Below are positions 28,348 through 37,810 of a stretch of DNA of 64,000 nt, one piece after another; positions within the stretch are counted from its first letter, which is position 1; every line of letters starts with the position of its first letter. The DNA is taken from contig JAHDXW010000004.1 in NCBI GenBank assembly GCA_023383015.1, forward strand, positions 1 through 64,000. Reading direction: 5' to 3'. The notes beneath the pieces were generated by a model. It was not told the DNA's origin. It was given only the letters and a program-made list of their open reading frames with translations, and searched no databases. A program made the position numbers and the translations under genes. The DNA is from Paracoccaceae bacterium (GTDB lineage Bacteria > Pseudomonadota > Alphaproteobacteria > Rhodobacterales > Rhodobacteraceae).

Positions 28348-30032
28348 ACCGCCGCGGCGGCATGGGTGCGGCGGTGGCGGGCCAGGTGCAGCGGCGTGCG
28401 CGACTTCGGCACCGACAGGATGAAGTCGTGGCGGGCGACATGATAGCTCGTGTCAAAGCCGAAGAAGTTGAGCCGCATGCGTGCAAGCTCGTCGGCGCGG
28501 TAGGCGGCGAGCGGACGGTGTGCCTCGTCGGCCCTTCGCCAGGCGGCCTTGGCGGCAAGAAGGCCTTGAAGCCGCCGGCCGTCGGTCACCAGCGCCTGCA
28601 CCTCGGCCACAGCGGCGGCCTCGAATCCGGCCGGATCCCCTGGCAGGGCGGCATCGACGAGCCCCAGCCCCTCCGCCTGCGCCGCCGACAGCGGCATGCG
28701 GCTCGCCATCAGCCGCGCCGCACCCTCGCTGCCAAGCCGCCGCGGCAGCAGGTAGGTCCAGTATTCCGAGCCAAAGAGGTTGCCCATGTTCTTGTAGTGC
28801 GGCGACAGCACCACCCCGTCGCGGGCCAGTACCCGGTCGGCGGCCAATGCCATGAAGACCCCTCCCGCCCCGGCATTGCCCGCCATTGCCGCCACCACCC
28901 AGCGGTCGCGCGCCTCGAGCATCGCAAGGCAGACGTCGTCGATCGCCTCGATCGCGGCCCAGGATTCCTCGGCCGGCCGGTCCGACGCCTCGATCGTGGC
29001 AAGGTCGATGCCGTTCGACCAGAACTCCGGCCCGCCTGCCAGCAGGATCGCCCGTGCGGGCCCGGCGGCGGCAGCGCGGATCGCGGCCTCCAGCGCCCGC
29101 GACCGCGCGACCGACATGGCGCCGTTCAGGAACGGGAAGCGGATCACCGCGACCTCCCCGGCCATCTCGGTCGACACCCGGTTGGGGGCACCCTCCGGCG
29201 CAACCTCCGCGGGCAGTCCCACGCCCAGCAGGCGAAGCGCCGGCACCGCCGGCAGCTTCAGCCGCCGCCCCTCGGGAAGCTCCACGCCGAGATGGCCGAT
29301 CCACACTGCCCCGTCGGCGGTGGCGCGCAGGACCGCCTCGTCGGTCCGGCCGATCAACTGCCCCGGCACGCCGCGGCCGCGGCCGGGGTGGGCATCATGC
29401 AGACGGACGCGCTGCCCGGCAATGACATCCCCGACCCCCGGCCGGCCGTCGGCGGCACGGATGCGCGCCAGCACCGATGCGGTTCCCGCCCTTGCCCAGT
29501 CGATCGCACGGTCGGCCTGGGCCAGTGCGGGCTTGGCGCCCTCCGCCCCGCGGTTGGCCTGCATCAGCGGCCCTCGCCCCGCCGCCAGCCGCGCCAGCGC
29601 CCCGCGCACTGCCGCGACCGCAGCTTCGGTCACCTCGCGGCGGTAGAGGCTGGACTTGGCCGCCGGCCGGATCGGAAACGCCCGGTGCGCCCAGACCGGT
29701 CCGGCGTCCATCTCGGCCACCGCCTCCAGCACCGTCACCCCCCACTCCCCGCGTCCGGCCTGCACGGCATGGTCCAGTGCGGCGGGCCCGCGGTCGCCCG
29801 GCGGGCCGGGGTGGACGACAAGGCAGGGAACGGCGCGCCAGACGTCCTCGGGAATGGCCCGTTTGAGGAACGGGGCCAGCACGGCGTCGGGCCGCCACAG
29901 CGCCACCGCCTCGCGGGTCACCGCATCGTTGATGTCGTATTCGATCGAGATGTCGTGGCCGTCCCCGGCAAGCTCGATCCACAGCCGCTGCGCCAGGCTG
30001 TTGAAGGCGTGGGTCAGGAACAGCAGGCGCAT
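28344..30032 (-). CDS. hypX: HypX/HoxX, CO-ligand synthesis for [NiFe] hydrogenase
   Basis: A 562-aa two-domain protein. The N-terminal half is a formyl-THF transferase/hydrolase fold with His-Pro-Gly-Pro-Pro-Gly-Asp-Arg-Gly near 73-81; the C-terminal half is an enoyl-CoA hydratase/crotonase fold. HypX takes the formyl group of N10-formyl-THF and releases CO, used as the iron ligand when oxygen is present. The start overlaps the hypE stop. Its presence suggests that the hydrogenase is matured under air or micro-oxic conditions too. Confidence 0.93.
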   Translation of the reverse strand: MRLLFLTHAFNSLAQRLWIELAGDGHDISIEYDINDAVTREAVALWRPDAVLAPFLKRAIPEDVWRAVPCLVVHPGPPGDRGPAALDHAVQAGRGEWGVTVLEAVAEMDAGPVWAHRAFPIRPAAKSSLYRREVTEAAVAAVRGALARLAAGRGPLMQANRGAEGAKPALAQADRAIDWARAGTASVLARIRAADGRPGVGDVIAGQRVRLHDAHPGRGRGVPGQLIGRTDEAVLRATADGAVWIGHLGVELPEGRRLKLPAVPALRLLGVGLPAEVAPEGAPNRVSTEMAGEVAVIRFPFLNGAMSVARSRALEAAIRAAAAGPARAILLAGGPEFWSNGIDLATIEASDRPAEESWAAIEAIDDVCLAMLEARDRWVVAAMAGNAGAGGVFMALAADRVLARDGVVLSPHYKNMGNLFGSEYWTYLLPRRLGSEGAARLMASRMPLSAAQAEGLGLVDAALPGDPAGFEAAAVAEVQALVTDGRRLQGLLAAKAAWRRADEAHRPLAAYRADELARMRLNFFGFDTSYHVARHDFILSVPKSRTPLHLARHRRTHAAAAV

Positions 30033-31048
30033 CAGCAGATCCTCGGCAGCTGCTCGCCGGCGATCCAGTCCACCATCCGCCGCCCGCCGAAGGCCGTCTC
30101 CATCTCGACGAACCGGTCCGGGTCGGCGCGGACGGCCCCGATCACTGCCGCATCCTGCCCCAGCGGGTGCGCCCGCAGGGCCGCAAGCGCCGCCGCGGCC
30201 TGCTCGGGCGGCACCACCGCGACAAGCTTGCCCTCGTTGGCCACATAGAGCGGATCGAGGCCCAGCAGCTCGCACGCGCCGCGCACCGCCGGATGCACCG
30301 GCACCGCAGCCTCGCGGATCACGATGCCGACGCCGCTCGCCTGGGCGATCTCGTTCAGCACCGCGGCAAGGCCGCCGCGCGTGGGGTCGCGCATCGACCG
30401 GGTACCCGGTGCCGCGGCCAGCAGCGCCGCGGCCAGCCCGTTCAGCGCCGCGCAGTCCGACACGACCTCGGTCTCGAAGTCGAAGCCCGCGCGCGTCGCC
30501 ATCACCGCCACGCCGTGGTCGCCCATCGTCCCGGAGACGATCACCGCATCGCCCGGCCTGGCACCGCGGACCGACAGCGAAAGGCTGCCGGCCACCACCC
30601 CGACCCCGGCGGTGGTGATGAAGACGCCGTCACCCTTTCCGCGCTCGACCACCTTGGTGTCCCCGGTGACGATCCTGACGCCCGCTGCCCGTGCCGCCTG
30701 CGCCATCGAGGCGACGATGCGCGCCAGATCGGCCAGCGGGAAACCTTCCTCCAGGATGAAGCCGGCGGTCAGCGCGACGGGCTCGGCACCGCCCATGGCG
30801 ATGTCGTTGACGGTGCCGTTGACGGCGAGCGACCCGATGTCGCCGCCGGGGAAGAACAGCGGTGCGATCACGAAGCCGTCGGTCGACAGCGCGACCCGCC
30901 CGGGCGGCAGCGCAAGCACCGCCTGGTCCTCCTCGCCGCCCTCGCCGAACGCGGCGACGAACAGCCGGGCGATCAGCTCGGCCATGTCGCGGCCGCCGGC
31001 GCCGTGGCGCAACTCGACGACGCCGGCAAGGCTGTCGAGGTCCTTCAT
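30032..31048 (-). CDS. hypE: HypE, thiocarbamate dehydratase for cyanide ligands
   Basis: A 338-aa AIR-synthase-like protein that turns the carbamoyl group on its C-terminal Cys into thiocyanate for the Fe centre. The obligatory C-terminus Pro-Arg-Ile-Cys is intact. An ATP-binding N-terminal domain begins Leu-Arg-His-Gly-Ala-Gly-Gly-Arg. The start at 31048 makes an ATGA overlap with hypD. Confidence 0.96.
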   Translation of the reverse strand: MKDLDSLAGVVELRHGAGGRDMAELIARLFVAAFGEGGEEDQAVLALPPGRVALSTDGFVIAPLFFPGGDIGSLAVNGTVNDIAMGGAEPVALTAGFILEEGFPLADLARIVASMAQAARAAGVRIVTGDTKVVERGKGDGVFITTAGVGVVAGSLSLSVRGARPGDAVIVSGTMGDHGVAVMATRAGFDFETEVVSDCAALNGLAAALLAAAPGTRSMRDPTRGGLAAVLNEIAQASGVGIVIREAAVPVHPAVRGACELLGLDPLYVANEGKLVAVVPPEQAAAALAALRAHPLGQDAAVIGAVRADPDRFVEMETAFGGRRMVDWIAGEQLPRIC

Positions 31049-32184
31049 TGCGCTGCCTCCAGCGCCCGCGCCCGCCGGCCGTAGCGGTAGTAGGCCGCAC
31101 AGGCCCCCTCGTCGGAGACCATGCACGATCCCAGCGGCGTCTGCGGCGTGCACTGCCGCCCGAACAGCCGGCAGTCGGTCGGCCGGGCCGCCCCGCGCAG
31201 GATGCGCGGGCATTCGCAGGCCTTGTTCTCGACCGCCGGCGGCGCATCCATCGCAAAGCGCCGCTCGGCGTCGAAGGCGGCGTAGGCGGCGCGCAGCCGC
31301 AGGGCCGAATAGGGCACCGGGCCAAGGCCCCGCCAGTCGAAGCTCCGGCGCAGCTCGAACACTTCGGCCACCAGAGCCTTGGCGGCGGCGTTGCCGTCGC
31401 GGGTCACCGCACGGGTGTACTGGTTCTCGACTTCGGCGCGGCCCGCGTTGAGCTGGCGCACCAGCATCAGGATCGCCTGCATCACGTCCAGCGGCTCGAA
31501 GCCAGCGATCACCACCGGCTTGCCGAACTCCTCGGCGAAATGCTCGTAGGGCTGGGCGCCGATCACCACGGACACATGCGCCGGGCCGAGGAACCCGTCG
31601 ATCTCCACCCGCTCGATCGCCCGAACCGCAGGCGCCTCGAGGATGTTCATGATCGCCGCGGGCGTCAGGACATGGTTGCTGAAGACGCTGAAGTTGCCCA
31701 CCCCCCGGTCGGCCGCGCGCCTGATGGCGGCGGCGGTGGGTGGGGTCGTCGTCTCGAATCCGATGGCGAAGAAGACCACATCGCGCGCGGGATCGGCCTC
31801 GGCGAGCCGCACTGCGTCAAGCGCCGAGCCCACCATCCGCACGTCCGCCCCTTCGGCGCGCGCCCGCAGGAGCGTCCCCTTGCGCGACCCCGGCACCCGC
31901 AGCATGTCGCCATAGGTGCACAGCGTCACCCCCGGCCGCCGGGCCAGCGCCAGCGCCATGTCCAGCCGGCCCACCGGCAGCACGCAGACCGGGCAGCCGG
32001 GCCCGTGGATCATCCGCACCGCCGCCGGCAGCAGATCCTGCACCCCGTAGCGGAAGATCGCATGGGTGTGGCCGCCGCAGAACTCCATCAGCCGGTAGCT
32101 GCGACCGGGCTGCACCTCGGCAGCGATGCAGGCAGCCAGCGCGCGCGCCCGGGCCGGGTCGCGGAACTCGTCGACATATCTCAC
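31045..32184 (-). CDS. hypD: HypD, Fe(CN)2CO assembly scaffold
   Basis: A 379-aa Fe-S protein that, with HypC, holds the iron while cyanide and CO are attached. Gly-Gly-His-Thr-His (about 36-40) and Gly-Pro-Gly-Cys-Pro-Val-Cys (about 59-65) are present, and the C-terminal Cys group near 325-355 carries the [4Fe-4S] cluster. It starts with GTG, overlapping the hypC stop (GTGA). Confidence 0.96.
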   Translation of the reverse strand: MRYVDEFRDPARARALAACIAAEVQPGRSYRLMEFCGGHTHAIFRYGVQDLLPAAVRMIHGPGCPVCVLPVGRLDMALALARRPGVTLCTYGDMLRVPGSRKGTLLRARAEGADVRMVGSALDAVRLAEADPARDVVFFAIGFETTTPPTAAAIRRAADRGVGNFSVFSNHVLTPAAIMNILEAPAVRAIERVEIDGFLGPAHVSVVIGAQPYEHFAEEFGKPVVIAGFEPLDVMQAILMLVRQLNAGRAEVENQYTRAVTRDGNAAAKALVAEVFELRRSFDWRGLGPVPYSALRLRAAYAAFDAERRFAMDAPPAVENKACECPRILRGAARPTDCRLFGRQCTPQTPLGSCMVSDEGACAAYYRYGRRARALEAAQ

Positions 32185-32402
32185 GGCGCAGTCCCCAGCG
32201 AATCGAGCGCCGCAAGCGTCGCCTCGGCCTCGGCCTCGTCGAGCCGGCCAAGCGCGAAGCCGACATGCACCAGCAGGAAGTCCCCCACGGCGACCGGGCC
32301 GACCAGCGCCGTCGAGACGGTCTTGCGGCTGCCGGCAAGCTCGACCTGCGCCTCCTCGTCGGGCAGCACCCGGATCACCCGGGCGGGAACGGCATGGCAC
32401 AT
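32181..32402 (-). CDS. hypC: HypC, hydrogenase maturation chaperone
   Basis: A 73-aa OB-fold chaperone that begins Met-Cys-His-Ala-Val-Pro; the Cys at position 2 becomes N-terminal and binds the iron. It shuttles Fe(CN)2CO from HypD to the large subunit. It is wedged between hypF (1-bp overlap) and hypD (4-bp overlap). A second HypC-like protein, HupF, is encoded at 37563. Confidence 0.95.
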   Translation of the reverse strand: MCHAVPARVIRVLPDEEAQVELAGSRKTVSTALVGPVAVGDFLLVHVGFALGRLDEAEAEATLAALDSLGTAP

Positions 32403-34633
32403 CAGCCGGTCTCCATCATCAAGGCGCGGGCCACGGCCGCCTGGCCGAGGGCAATGCCCCCGTCGCCGGGCGGCATGGCCCGCGGGACAAGCAGCGCCCG
32501 GCCCTGATCGGCCAGGCGCGACGCAAGCGCGGCGGCAAGCGGGCGGTTGACGGCGCAGCCGCCGGTCAGGGCCACCTGCCGCGCTTCGGGGGCGGCGGCG
32601 GCGACCAGCGCGGCGAGCCCGGCTGCAAGCGTGCCGTGGAATTGCGCGGCCCCACGCGCGCTGTCGTTGCAGTCGGCCAGGCAGCCCAGCAGCGGCGATA
32701 AGTCAAGCACGCCACCCTCGATCCGGAACCCCCCCGCCAGTTCCTCCGGCCTGTCGCAAAGCCCCTCGAGCGCCATCGCCGCCTCGCCCTCGAAGCGGTT
32801 TTCGGCGCGGATGCCAAGCAGCCCCGCGGCCGCGTCGAACAGCCGCCCGGCCGAGGTCGTTGCAGGCACGCCCCCCGCGAGCATCAAGGCAACCCCCGCT
32901 CCCGGCCGGCCGGGGAAGCGCGCCGCGATCTCGCTGCCGCGGCCGAGCACATGCAGCGCCGCCGCGGCCATCCGCCAGGGCTCGCGCGCCGCCGCGTCGC
33001 CCCCCGGCAGGGGCAGCGGCGCAAGATGGCCAAGCCGGGCGCATCCCGTTCCCTCGATCCGCAGAAGCTCGCCGCCCCACAGCGTGCCGTCCGGCCCGAG
33101 GCCGAAGCCGTCCAGCACCAGGCCGACGAGTGGCCCGGCGATGCGGTATTCGGCCGCCACCGCGGCCAGGTGGGCGTGGTGGTGCTGCACGCCGGTCACC
33201 GGCGCCCCGAACTCCGCGGCAAGACGCGTCGAGGGGTAGTCGGGGTGCAGGTCGCAGGCCACCGCCGCAGGCCGGACGTCGAGCAGCCGGCAGAGATGCT
33301 CTGCCGCCGCACGCAGGAAGCGGATGGTGGCAGCCGAAGTCAGGTCTCCCACGTGCTGGCCGGCCACCGCCTCGTCGCCGCGCAGCACGCAGGGCGCGGT
33401 CTTGAGCAGCGCGCCCAGCGCAAGCACCGGCGGCCCCCCGCCGGCAAGCGCCACCGCGTCGGGCACGAAGCCGCGCGACCGCCGCAGGAACACCGGCGCC
33501 CCCAGGACAACGCGCTGGACGCTGTCGTCGCAACGGGTGATGATCGCCCGGTCATGGCCGGCCACGGCGTCGGCGATGCCGCCCAGACGCTCGGCCGCCT
33601 CGGCATCGTCGGTCACCAGCGGCTCGCCGGCGGGGTTGGCCGAGGTCATCACCAGGGCAAGCGGCTGCGCCGCCTCGCACCAGGCGCGGCCCGCCGGGCG
33701 GCCGGCGGCCTCGTGGAAGATCAGCCAGTGCAGCGGCGTGTAGGGCAGCATCAGCCCGACCGTCGGCAGCCCGTCCGAGACCGCCGCCGGCAGCTCACCC
33801 CTGCCGGCCAAGACCACCACCGGCCTGGCCGGCGCGGCAAGCGCCTCGGCCTCGGCCGCGTCGATCGCCGCGAACCGGCGCGCCGACTCGAGGTTGGCTA
33901 CCATCACCGCGAACGGCTTGCCGCGCCGTCCCTTGCGGGCGCGCAGCCGGACGACAGCGGCCGGGTTTGCCGCATCGACGGCAAGATGAAACCCCCCGAG
34001 CCCCTTGACGGCAACGATTCCGCCCGCCCGAAGCCGGGCGAGGATCTCCGCGGGCGCCATCGCCAACCGGGGTCCGCAGTCCGGGCAGGCGACAGGCTCG
34101 GCATGGAAGCGGCGGTCCCCGGGGTCGGCGTATTCGCCCGCGCAGGCGGGGCACATCGCGAAGGCCGCCATCGCCGTCGCGGCGCGGTCGTAGGGCAGGC
34201 TGCGGGCGATGGTGAACCGCGGGCCGCAGGCGGTGCAGGTGATGAAGGGATGCAGGTGGCGCCGGCCGGCGGGGTCGAACAGCTCGTCCAGGCAGAGAGA
34301 GCACAGTGCGACGTCGGGCGGGATGATCGCTGCCGCCGCGCCGCCGGTCCGGCTTTCGGCGATGCGGAATGCGGTCTCGCCGCGCGGCGCGCAGGCCGAT
34401 GCCTCGATCGCCGACAGCCGCGCCAGCGGCGGCGCCCCGGCCGCAAGCCCGGCAAGGAAGGCGCCGACCGCCTCGCCCTCCACCTCGATCAGCACGCCCT
34501 CGTCATCGTTGGCGACAAAACCGCCCAGACCGTGGGCACTTGCGAGGGAATGCACGAACGGGCGGAAGCCCACGCCCTGCACCCTTCCGCGGACGCGGAT
34601 GCGAAGGCGCAGTGCGGGCGCCGCCCCGTCCAT
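32402..34633 (-). CDS. hypF: HypF, carbamoyltransferase
   Basis: A 743-aa multidomain enzyme that makes the cyanide precursor from carbamoyl phosphate and passes it to HypE. In order: acylphosphatase (about 8-95, with Arg-Gly-Arg-Val-Gln-Gly-Val-Gly-Phe-Arg-Pro), paired zinc fingers (about 110-185, four CxxC), a YrdC-like domain, and a Kae1-like domain with His-His-His-Ala-His near 480. The start at 34633 sits 5 bp downstream of the hypB stop; an upstream in-frame Met is without homology. Confidence 0.95.
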   Translation of the reverse strand: MDGAAPALRLRIRVRGRVQGVGFRPFVHSLASAHGLGGFVANDDEGVLIEVEGEAVGAFLAGLAAGAPPLARLSAIEASACAPRGETAFRIAESRTGGAAAAIIPPDVALCSLCLDELFDPAGRRHLHPFITCTACGPRFTIARSLPYDRAATAMAAFAMCPACAGEYADPGDRRFHAEPVACPDCGPRLAMAPAEILARLRAGGIVAVKGLGGFHLAVDAANPAAVVRLRARKGRRGKPFAVMVANLESARRFAAIDAAEAEALAAPARPVVVLAGRGELPAAVSDGLPTVGLMLPYTPLHWLIFHEAAGRPAGRAWCEAAQPLALVMTSANPAGEPLVTDDAEAAERLGGIADAVAGHDRAIITRCDDSVQRVVLGAPVFLRRSRGFVPDAVALAGGGPPVLALGALLKTAPCVLRGDEAVAGQHVGDLTSAATIRFLRAAAEHLCRLLDVRPAAVACDLHPDYPSTRLAAEFGAPVTGVQHHHAHLAAVAAEYRIAGPLVGLVLDGFGLGPDGTLWGGELLRIEGTGCARLGHLAPLPLPGGDAAAREPWRMAAAALHVLGRGSEIAARFPGRPGAGVALMLAGGVPATTSAGRLFDAAAGLLGIRAENRFEGEAAMALEGLCDRPEELAGGFRIEGGVLDLSPLLGCLADCNDSARGAAQFHGTLAAGLAALVAAAAPEARQVALTGGCAVNRPLAAALASRLADQGRALLVPRAMPPGDGGIALGQAAVARALMMETG

Positions 34634-34637
34634 CGCG

Positions 34638-35540
34638 TCATCCCCTGAGGCGGGCCATCCGCCGACCGGCGTCGATCCAGGCAAGCCAGTCCTCCAGGCC
34701 CTCGCCTGTCCTGGCCGAGATGCGGATCACCGCCAGCCCCGGGCGGACACGGCGCGCGTTGGCGATCAGCAGTTCCGTATCGCAGTCCACATGCGGCAGC
34801 AGGTCGGACTTGGACACCAGCAGAAGATCGGCCGTCGCGAAGATGCCGGGGTACTTCAGCGGTTTGTCCTCGCCCTCGGTGACGCTCGCAATGACCACGC
34901 GCGCGCTTTCGCCAAGGTCGAAGGCGGCTGGGCAGACCAGGTTGCCGACGTTCTCGATGAAGACCACCCCGCCGTCGACGGCGGGCAGGTGGTCGAGCGC
35001 ATGGCCCACCATCGCCGCGTCGAGGTGACAGCCCTTGCCGGTGTTGACCTGTACCGCCGGCGCGCCCGCGGCGCGGATGCGCTCGGCGTCGGTGCTGGTC
35101 TCCTGGTCGCCCTCGATCACCGCCACCGGGACACCGGCCATCCGCCGCAGCGTCTCGACCAGCAGTGTCGTCTTCCCCGCTCCGGGCGAGGAGACGAGGT
35201 TCAGCGCCAGCGTCCGCGCTCGCGCCAGCCTGGCGCGATTGGCCGCCGCCAGCGCGTCGTTCCGGGCCAGCACATCGGCCTCGATCGCCACGAGCCGCGT
35301 CTGCCCGAGCCCCGGAACGGAATTGCCGGCCGGACCGCGGCCGTAGTGGATCGTCCCGCCGGGGCCGTGGTGGTGGTGGTCGTGGTCGTCGTGGCCGGGG
35401 GCGCGGTCGTCCTCGTGCGGATGGGGATGGTCGTGGTGGTGGTGATGGGCATGCACCGTGCCGTCGGCATGGCGGTGCATGTGGGCATGGCCGCCCTCGA
35501 TGCGCGTCTCGCCCGCACCGCAGCCGCAGGTCGTGCACAT
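34638..35540 (-). CDS. hypB: HypB, nickel GTPase
   Basis: A 300-aa GTPase for nickel insertion. It begins Met-Cys-Thr-Thr-Cys-Gly-Cys, the high-affinity Ni site, followed by a His/Asp-rich stretch (about 18-60, some 20 His) that stores nickel, and a G domain with Ser-Ser-Pro-Gly-Ala-Gly-Lys-Thr-Thr (about 116-124). The His tract gives the simple-sequence look of the DNA at 35360-35480. One-base overlap with hypA. Confidence 0.96.
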   Translation of the reverse strand: MCTTCGCGAGETRIEGGHAHMHRHADGTVHAHHHHHDHPHPHEDDRAPGHDDHDHHHHGPGGTIHYGRGPAGNSVPGLGQTRLVAIEADVLARNDALAAANRARLARARTLALNLVSSPGAGKTTLLVETLRRMAGVPVAVIEGDQETSTDAERIRAAGAPAVQVNTGKGCHLDAAMVGHALDHLPAVDGGVVFIENVGNLVCPAAFDLGESARVVIASVTEGEDKPLKYPGIFATADLLLVSKSDLLPHVDCDTELLIANARRVRPGLAVIRISARTGEGLEDWLAWIDAGRRMARLRG

Positions 35541-35881
35541 CAGGCAATCTCCATCGTCGTCACCCTCAGTTCCTCACCGCCCGCGACGCGCAGCATGTGC
35601 CCGCCGCAGCCGGGGCAGGGCGCGCCGCGCCGGTCCAGCCCGACCTCGGCGGCGCAGTCGAAGCACCACGCCCGGCCGGGCCGCTCCTCGATTGCAAACC
35701 GCGCGCCCTCGACCAGCGTGCCCCGTGCGGCGCCATCCAGGCAGAATGCCAGCGCCTCGGGCTCGACATGGCCCAGTCGGCCGACTGCCACCCCGACCGT
35801 CAGGACCCGTGCCGCTCCCTCGCCGCGCGCCCGTTCCTCGACCAGCCCGACCAGCGCGAGCGCGAGCGACATCTCATGCAT
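35540..35881 (-). CDS. hypA: HypA, nickel metallochaperone
   Basis: A 113-aa protein with the required Met-His-Glu start (nickel ligand His2) and a zinc site from two CxxC motifs: Cys-Phe-Asp-Cys (about 73-76) and Cys-Pro-Gly-Cys (about 89-92). It works with HypB. It overlaps hupK by 8 bp. Confidence 0.96.
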   Translation of the reverse strand: MHEMSLALALVGLVEERARGEGAARVLTVGVAVGRLGHVEPEALAFCLDGAARGTLVEGARFAIEERPGRAWCFDCAAEVGLDRRGAPCPGCGGHMLRVAGGEELRVTTMEIA

Positions 35882-37022
35882 CGGCCGCCTCGGCGGTGCG
35901 CGGCTCGACCGGCGCGCAGGGGTCGAAGGCAGCCACTACATGCGCCGCGGCGGCCGTGAACTCGTCGACCGGCAGTGCCGCCAGCGCCGCAGCGAAGGGG
36001 CCGGCAGGGTGCAACATCCATTCGGTCGGCGCGACCGAGGCGAAGGCCGCGATCCGACCCGCGCCGTCCACTTCCAGCCGGTGGACAAGCGGCCCGCGCA
36101 TCCCCTCCACCCGCGCAGCCCCGACCCCGGGGGCGGGGCAGATCGCCTCGATCGGCGGCGGAGCGAGACGCTCGAGCGCCTCGATCACGTCAAGCGCCAG
36201 ATGCGCCCGGGCCAGGAACCGGGCGCCGGCAGCCCCGAAGCCCATGGCGCCGCTGGCAAGGTCGGGGGGCAGGCGCGCCAGCATGCCGGGGTCGGCCGGC
36301 CCGCCGCCGGGCGCCGCGGGGGCGCGGCCGAACCCCGGATCCTCCGCCAGAGCGGCCGCGACGGTGGCAAGCGGCCCGGGCGGCGGGACGGCCGGCGCCG
36401 GCAGGGCCGGTCCCGGATGGCGGACAAGACGGGCAAGCGGCGAAGGATCGCGCCGCGCCCAGTCGGCCAGGCGCCGCGGGTCGGCCGGCGCGCGCGGCAG
36501 CACGGCGCGCTGGATCGCCTCGATCAGCGCGCTCATCGCCGGCTCGCCGGCAAGGATCGGCTGCGCCCGGGCCGAGGGGTCCAGCGGGTCGGCCAGCGAC
36601 CACAGCCGCGCCACCAGCGTGTCGAGCGCCGTTCGCGCATAGCGCAGGCATCCCGATTCGCGTGCTGCGCCGACCAGCGGCGGCCAGTCGAGGCAGGCGT
36701 GCCAGACCAGCCCCACCCCGGTCTCGGCCAGCGCCAGCATCGCCCGTGCCGCAGCGGTGGCGGGGTCGGGCTGGATGCCGCGCGCCGCCTCGACGGCCGC
36801 AAGCCCGGCCAGCCCCTGCGCCCAACCGCACACCGGCATCAGCATGCGGGCCAGCCGCGGCGCCCGGTCGGCCGGACGGCCGACAAGCGCCGGGGCGATG
36901 TCGGTCACCCGGGCATTGCGAAAGGCGACCCGCCCCCCATGCGCACCCCCCCCGAGGCGCAGCGCCTCGATCGCTCCGGTGCGCTGTGGCGGCCGCGCGG
37001 TGACGGCGTGAGTCCCGACCAT
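35874..37022 (-). CDS. hupK: HupK-like hydrogenase maturation protein
   Basis: About 382 aa, rich in Ala, Pro and Arg. It is a distant relic of the hydrogenase large subunit: a single Cys remains of each Cys pair (Pro-Val-Cys-Gly-Trp-Ala-Gln near 64 and Phe-Asp-Pro-Cys near the end), and no C-terminal cleavage site follows. HupK is thought to be a scaffold for cofactor transfer to the large subunit when oxygen is present. The start is uncertain: Mets at 37031 and 37022 both lie in the right place, and neither has a strong ribosome binding site. Confidence 0.72.
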   Translation of the reverse strand: MVGTHAVTARPPQRTGAIEALRLGGGAHGGRVAFRNARVTDIAPALVGRPADRAPRLARMLMPVCGWAQGLAGLAAVEAARGIQPDPATAAARAMLALAETGVGLVWHACLDWPPLVGAARESGCLRYARTALDTLVARLWSLADPLDPSARAQPILAGEPAMSALIEAIQRAVLPRAPADPRRLADWARRDPSPLARLVRHPGPALPAPAVPPPGPLATVAAALAEDPGFGRAPAAPGGGPADPGMLARLPPDLASGAMGFGAAGARFLARAHLALDVIEALERLAPPPIEAICPAPGVGAARVEGMRGPLVHRLEVDGAGRIAAFASVAPTEWMLHPAGPFAAALAALPVDEFTAAAAHVVAAFDPCAPVEPRTAEAADA

Positions 37023-37098
37023 CTTCCCCATCCATGCGCGGCGGCCGACGTATCGATGGCAGCCTGACAGGCGCCGGGGACTGCGGCCTTGACTTAAG

Positions 37099-37566
37099 TC
37101 AAGCCCCGCGCGGTCGCGCACCCAGGAACGACCGGCGCGCCGGGCAGTCCGGCCCCTCGGCATCCGGAGCCGGCGGCGTCAGCGCCGACTGAAGCCGCAG
37201 CCGGGCCTCCGCCCGCGCCTGCGCCTGCGACCGGAACACCTCCATCGGCGAGTGCAGCGAGGCCGTCCAGATCGCACCCAGCCCGGTGTCGCCGGCATAG
37301 CGGAAGGTCTGCTCCCCGGCCGGCAGCTCCACCCGCCGCGCCTGCCCCCAGCGGGCAGGCTCGATCGGCTCGGCGACCAGCGGCAGCAGGACGAGGTTCA
37401 TGAACCACGGGCTGATCAGCACGCCGGCAAGCCCCTCGGCGGCAAGCGGACGGAAGCCCCAGGCCTCCACCGCCAGCGCAGGGTTGTAGAGCGGCAGGTC
37501 GCGCATGGCGGCATCGGCGGCGCGGAAGGCATCGACCAGCGCCGCGACACGGGGATGCTCGGTCAT
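37099..37566 (-). CDS. hupJ: HybE/HupJ hydrogenase assembly chaperone
   Basis: A 155-aa chaperone of the HybE family: Asn-Pro-Ala-Leu-Ala-Val-Glu-Ala-Trp-Gly-Phe-Arg-Pro (about 28-40), Ile-Ser-Pro-Trp-Phe-Met-Asn-Leu-Val (about 51-59), Leu-Pro-Ala-Gly-Glu (about 81-85) and Ser-Pro-Met-Glu-Val-Phe (about 106-111). Such proteins bind the Tat signal of the small subunit or guard the pre-complex. No rubredoxin domain or separate hupI gene is seen. It overlaps hupF by 4 bp. Confidence 0.85.
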   Translation of the reverse strand: MTEHPRVAALVDAFRAADAAMRDLPLYNPALAVEAWGFRPLAAEGLAGVLISPWFMNLVLLPLVAEPIEPARWGQARRVELPAGEQTFRYAGDTGLGAIWTASLHSPMEVFRSQAQARAEARLRLQSALTPPAPDAEGPDCPARRSFLGARPRGA

Positions 37567-37805
37567 GTCGGCGCATCCTCCATCCGGCGGGCGATGGTCG
37601 CATATAGCTCGAGCAGCTCGGCCGCCTCCTCCGGCGTCAGGATCGCCACCGCATCGCGCTGGGCCTGCACCGCCACCCAGTCGCCGCAGGCCACCGGATC
37701 GTCCAGCAGCCACAGCGAGACCGTGAACCGCTGGCCAAGCCGCTCGACGTCGGCCCGCTCGGAGTCGAGGACGGCAACGACCTGGGCGGGGGCGACAAAG
37801 CACAT
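37563..37805 (-). CDS. hupF: HupF, HypC-like chaperone
   Basis: An 80-aa HypC paralogue. The family needs Cys right after the initiator, so I start at 37805 (Met-Cys-Phe-Val-Ala-Pro) and not at the Met three codons earlier. HupF keeps the large subunit stable in the presence of oxygen in Rhizobium. It lies 5 bp behind hupD. Confidence 0.88.
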   Translation of the reverse strand: MCFVAPAQVVAVLDSERADVERLGQRFTVSLWLLDDPVACGDWVAVQAQRDAVAILTPEEAAELLELYATIARRMEDAPT

Positions 37806-37810
37806 CGGGA

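Noticed and set aside
35360-35480. Simple-sequence tract that looks like a tandem repeat
   Set aside because: It encodes the His-rich nickel-storage region of HypB; codon repetition explains it.
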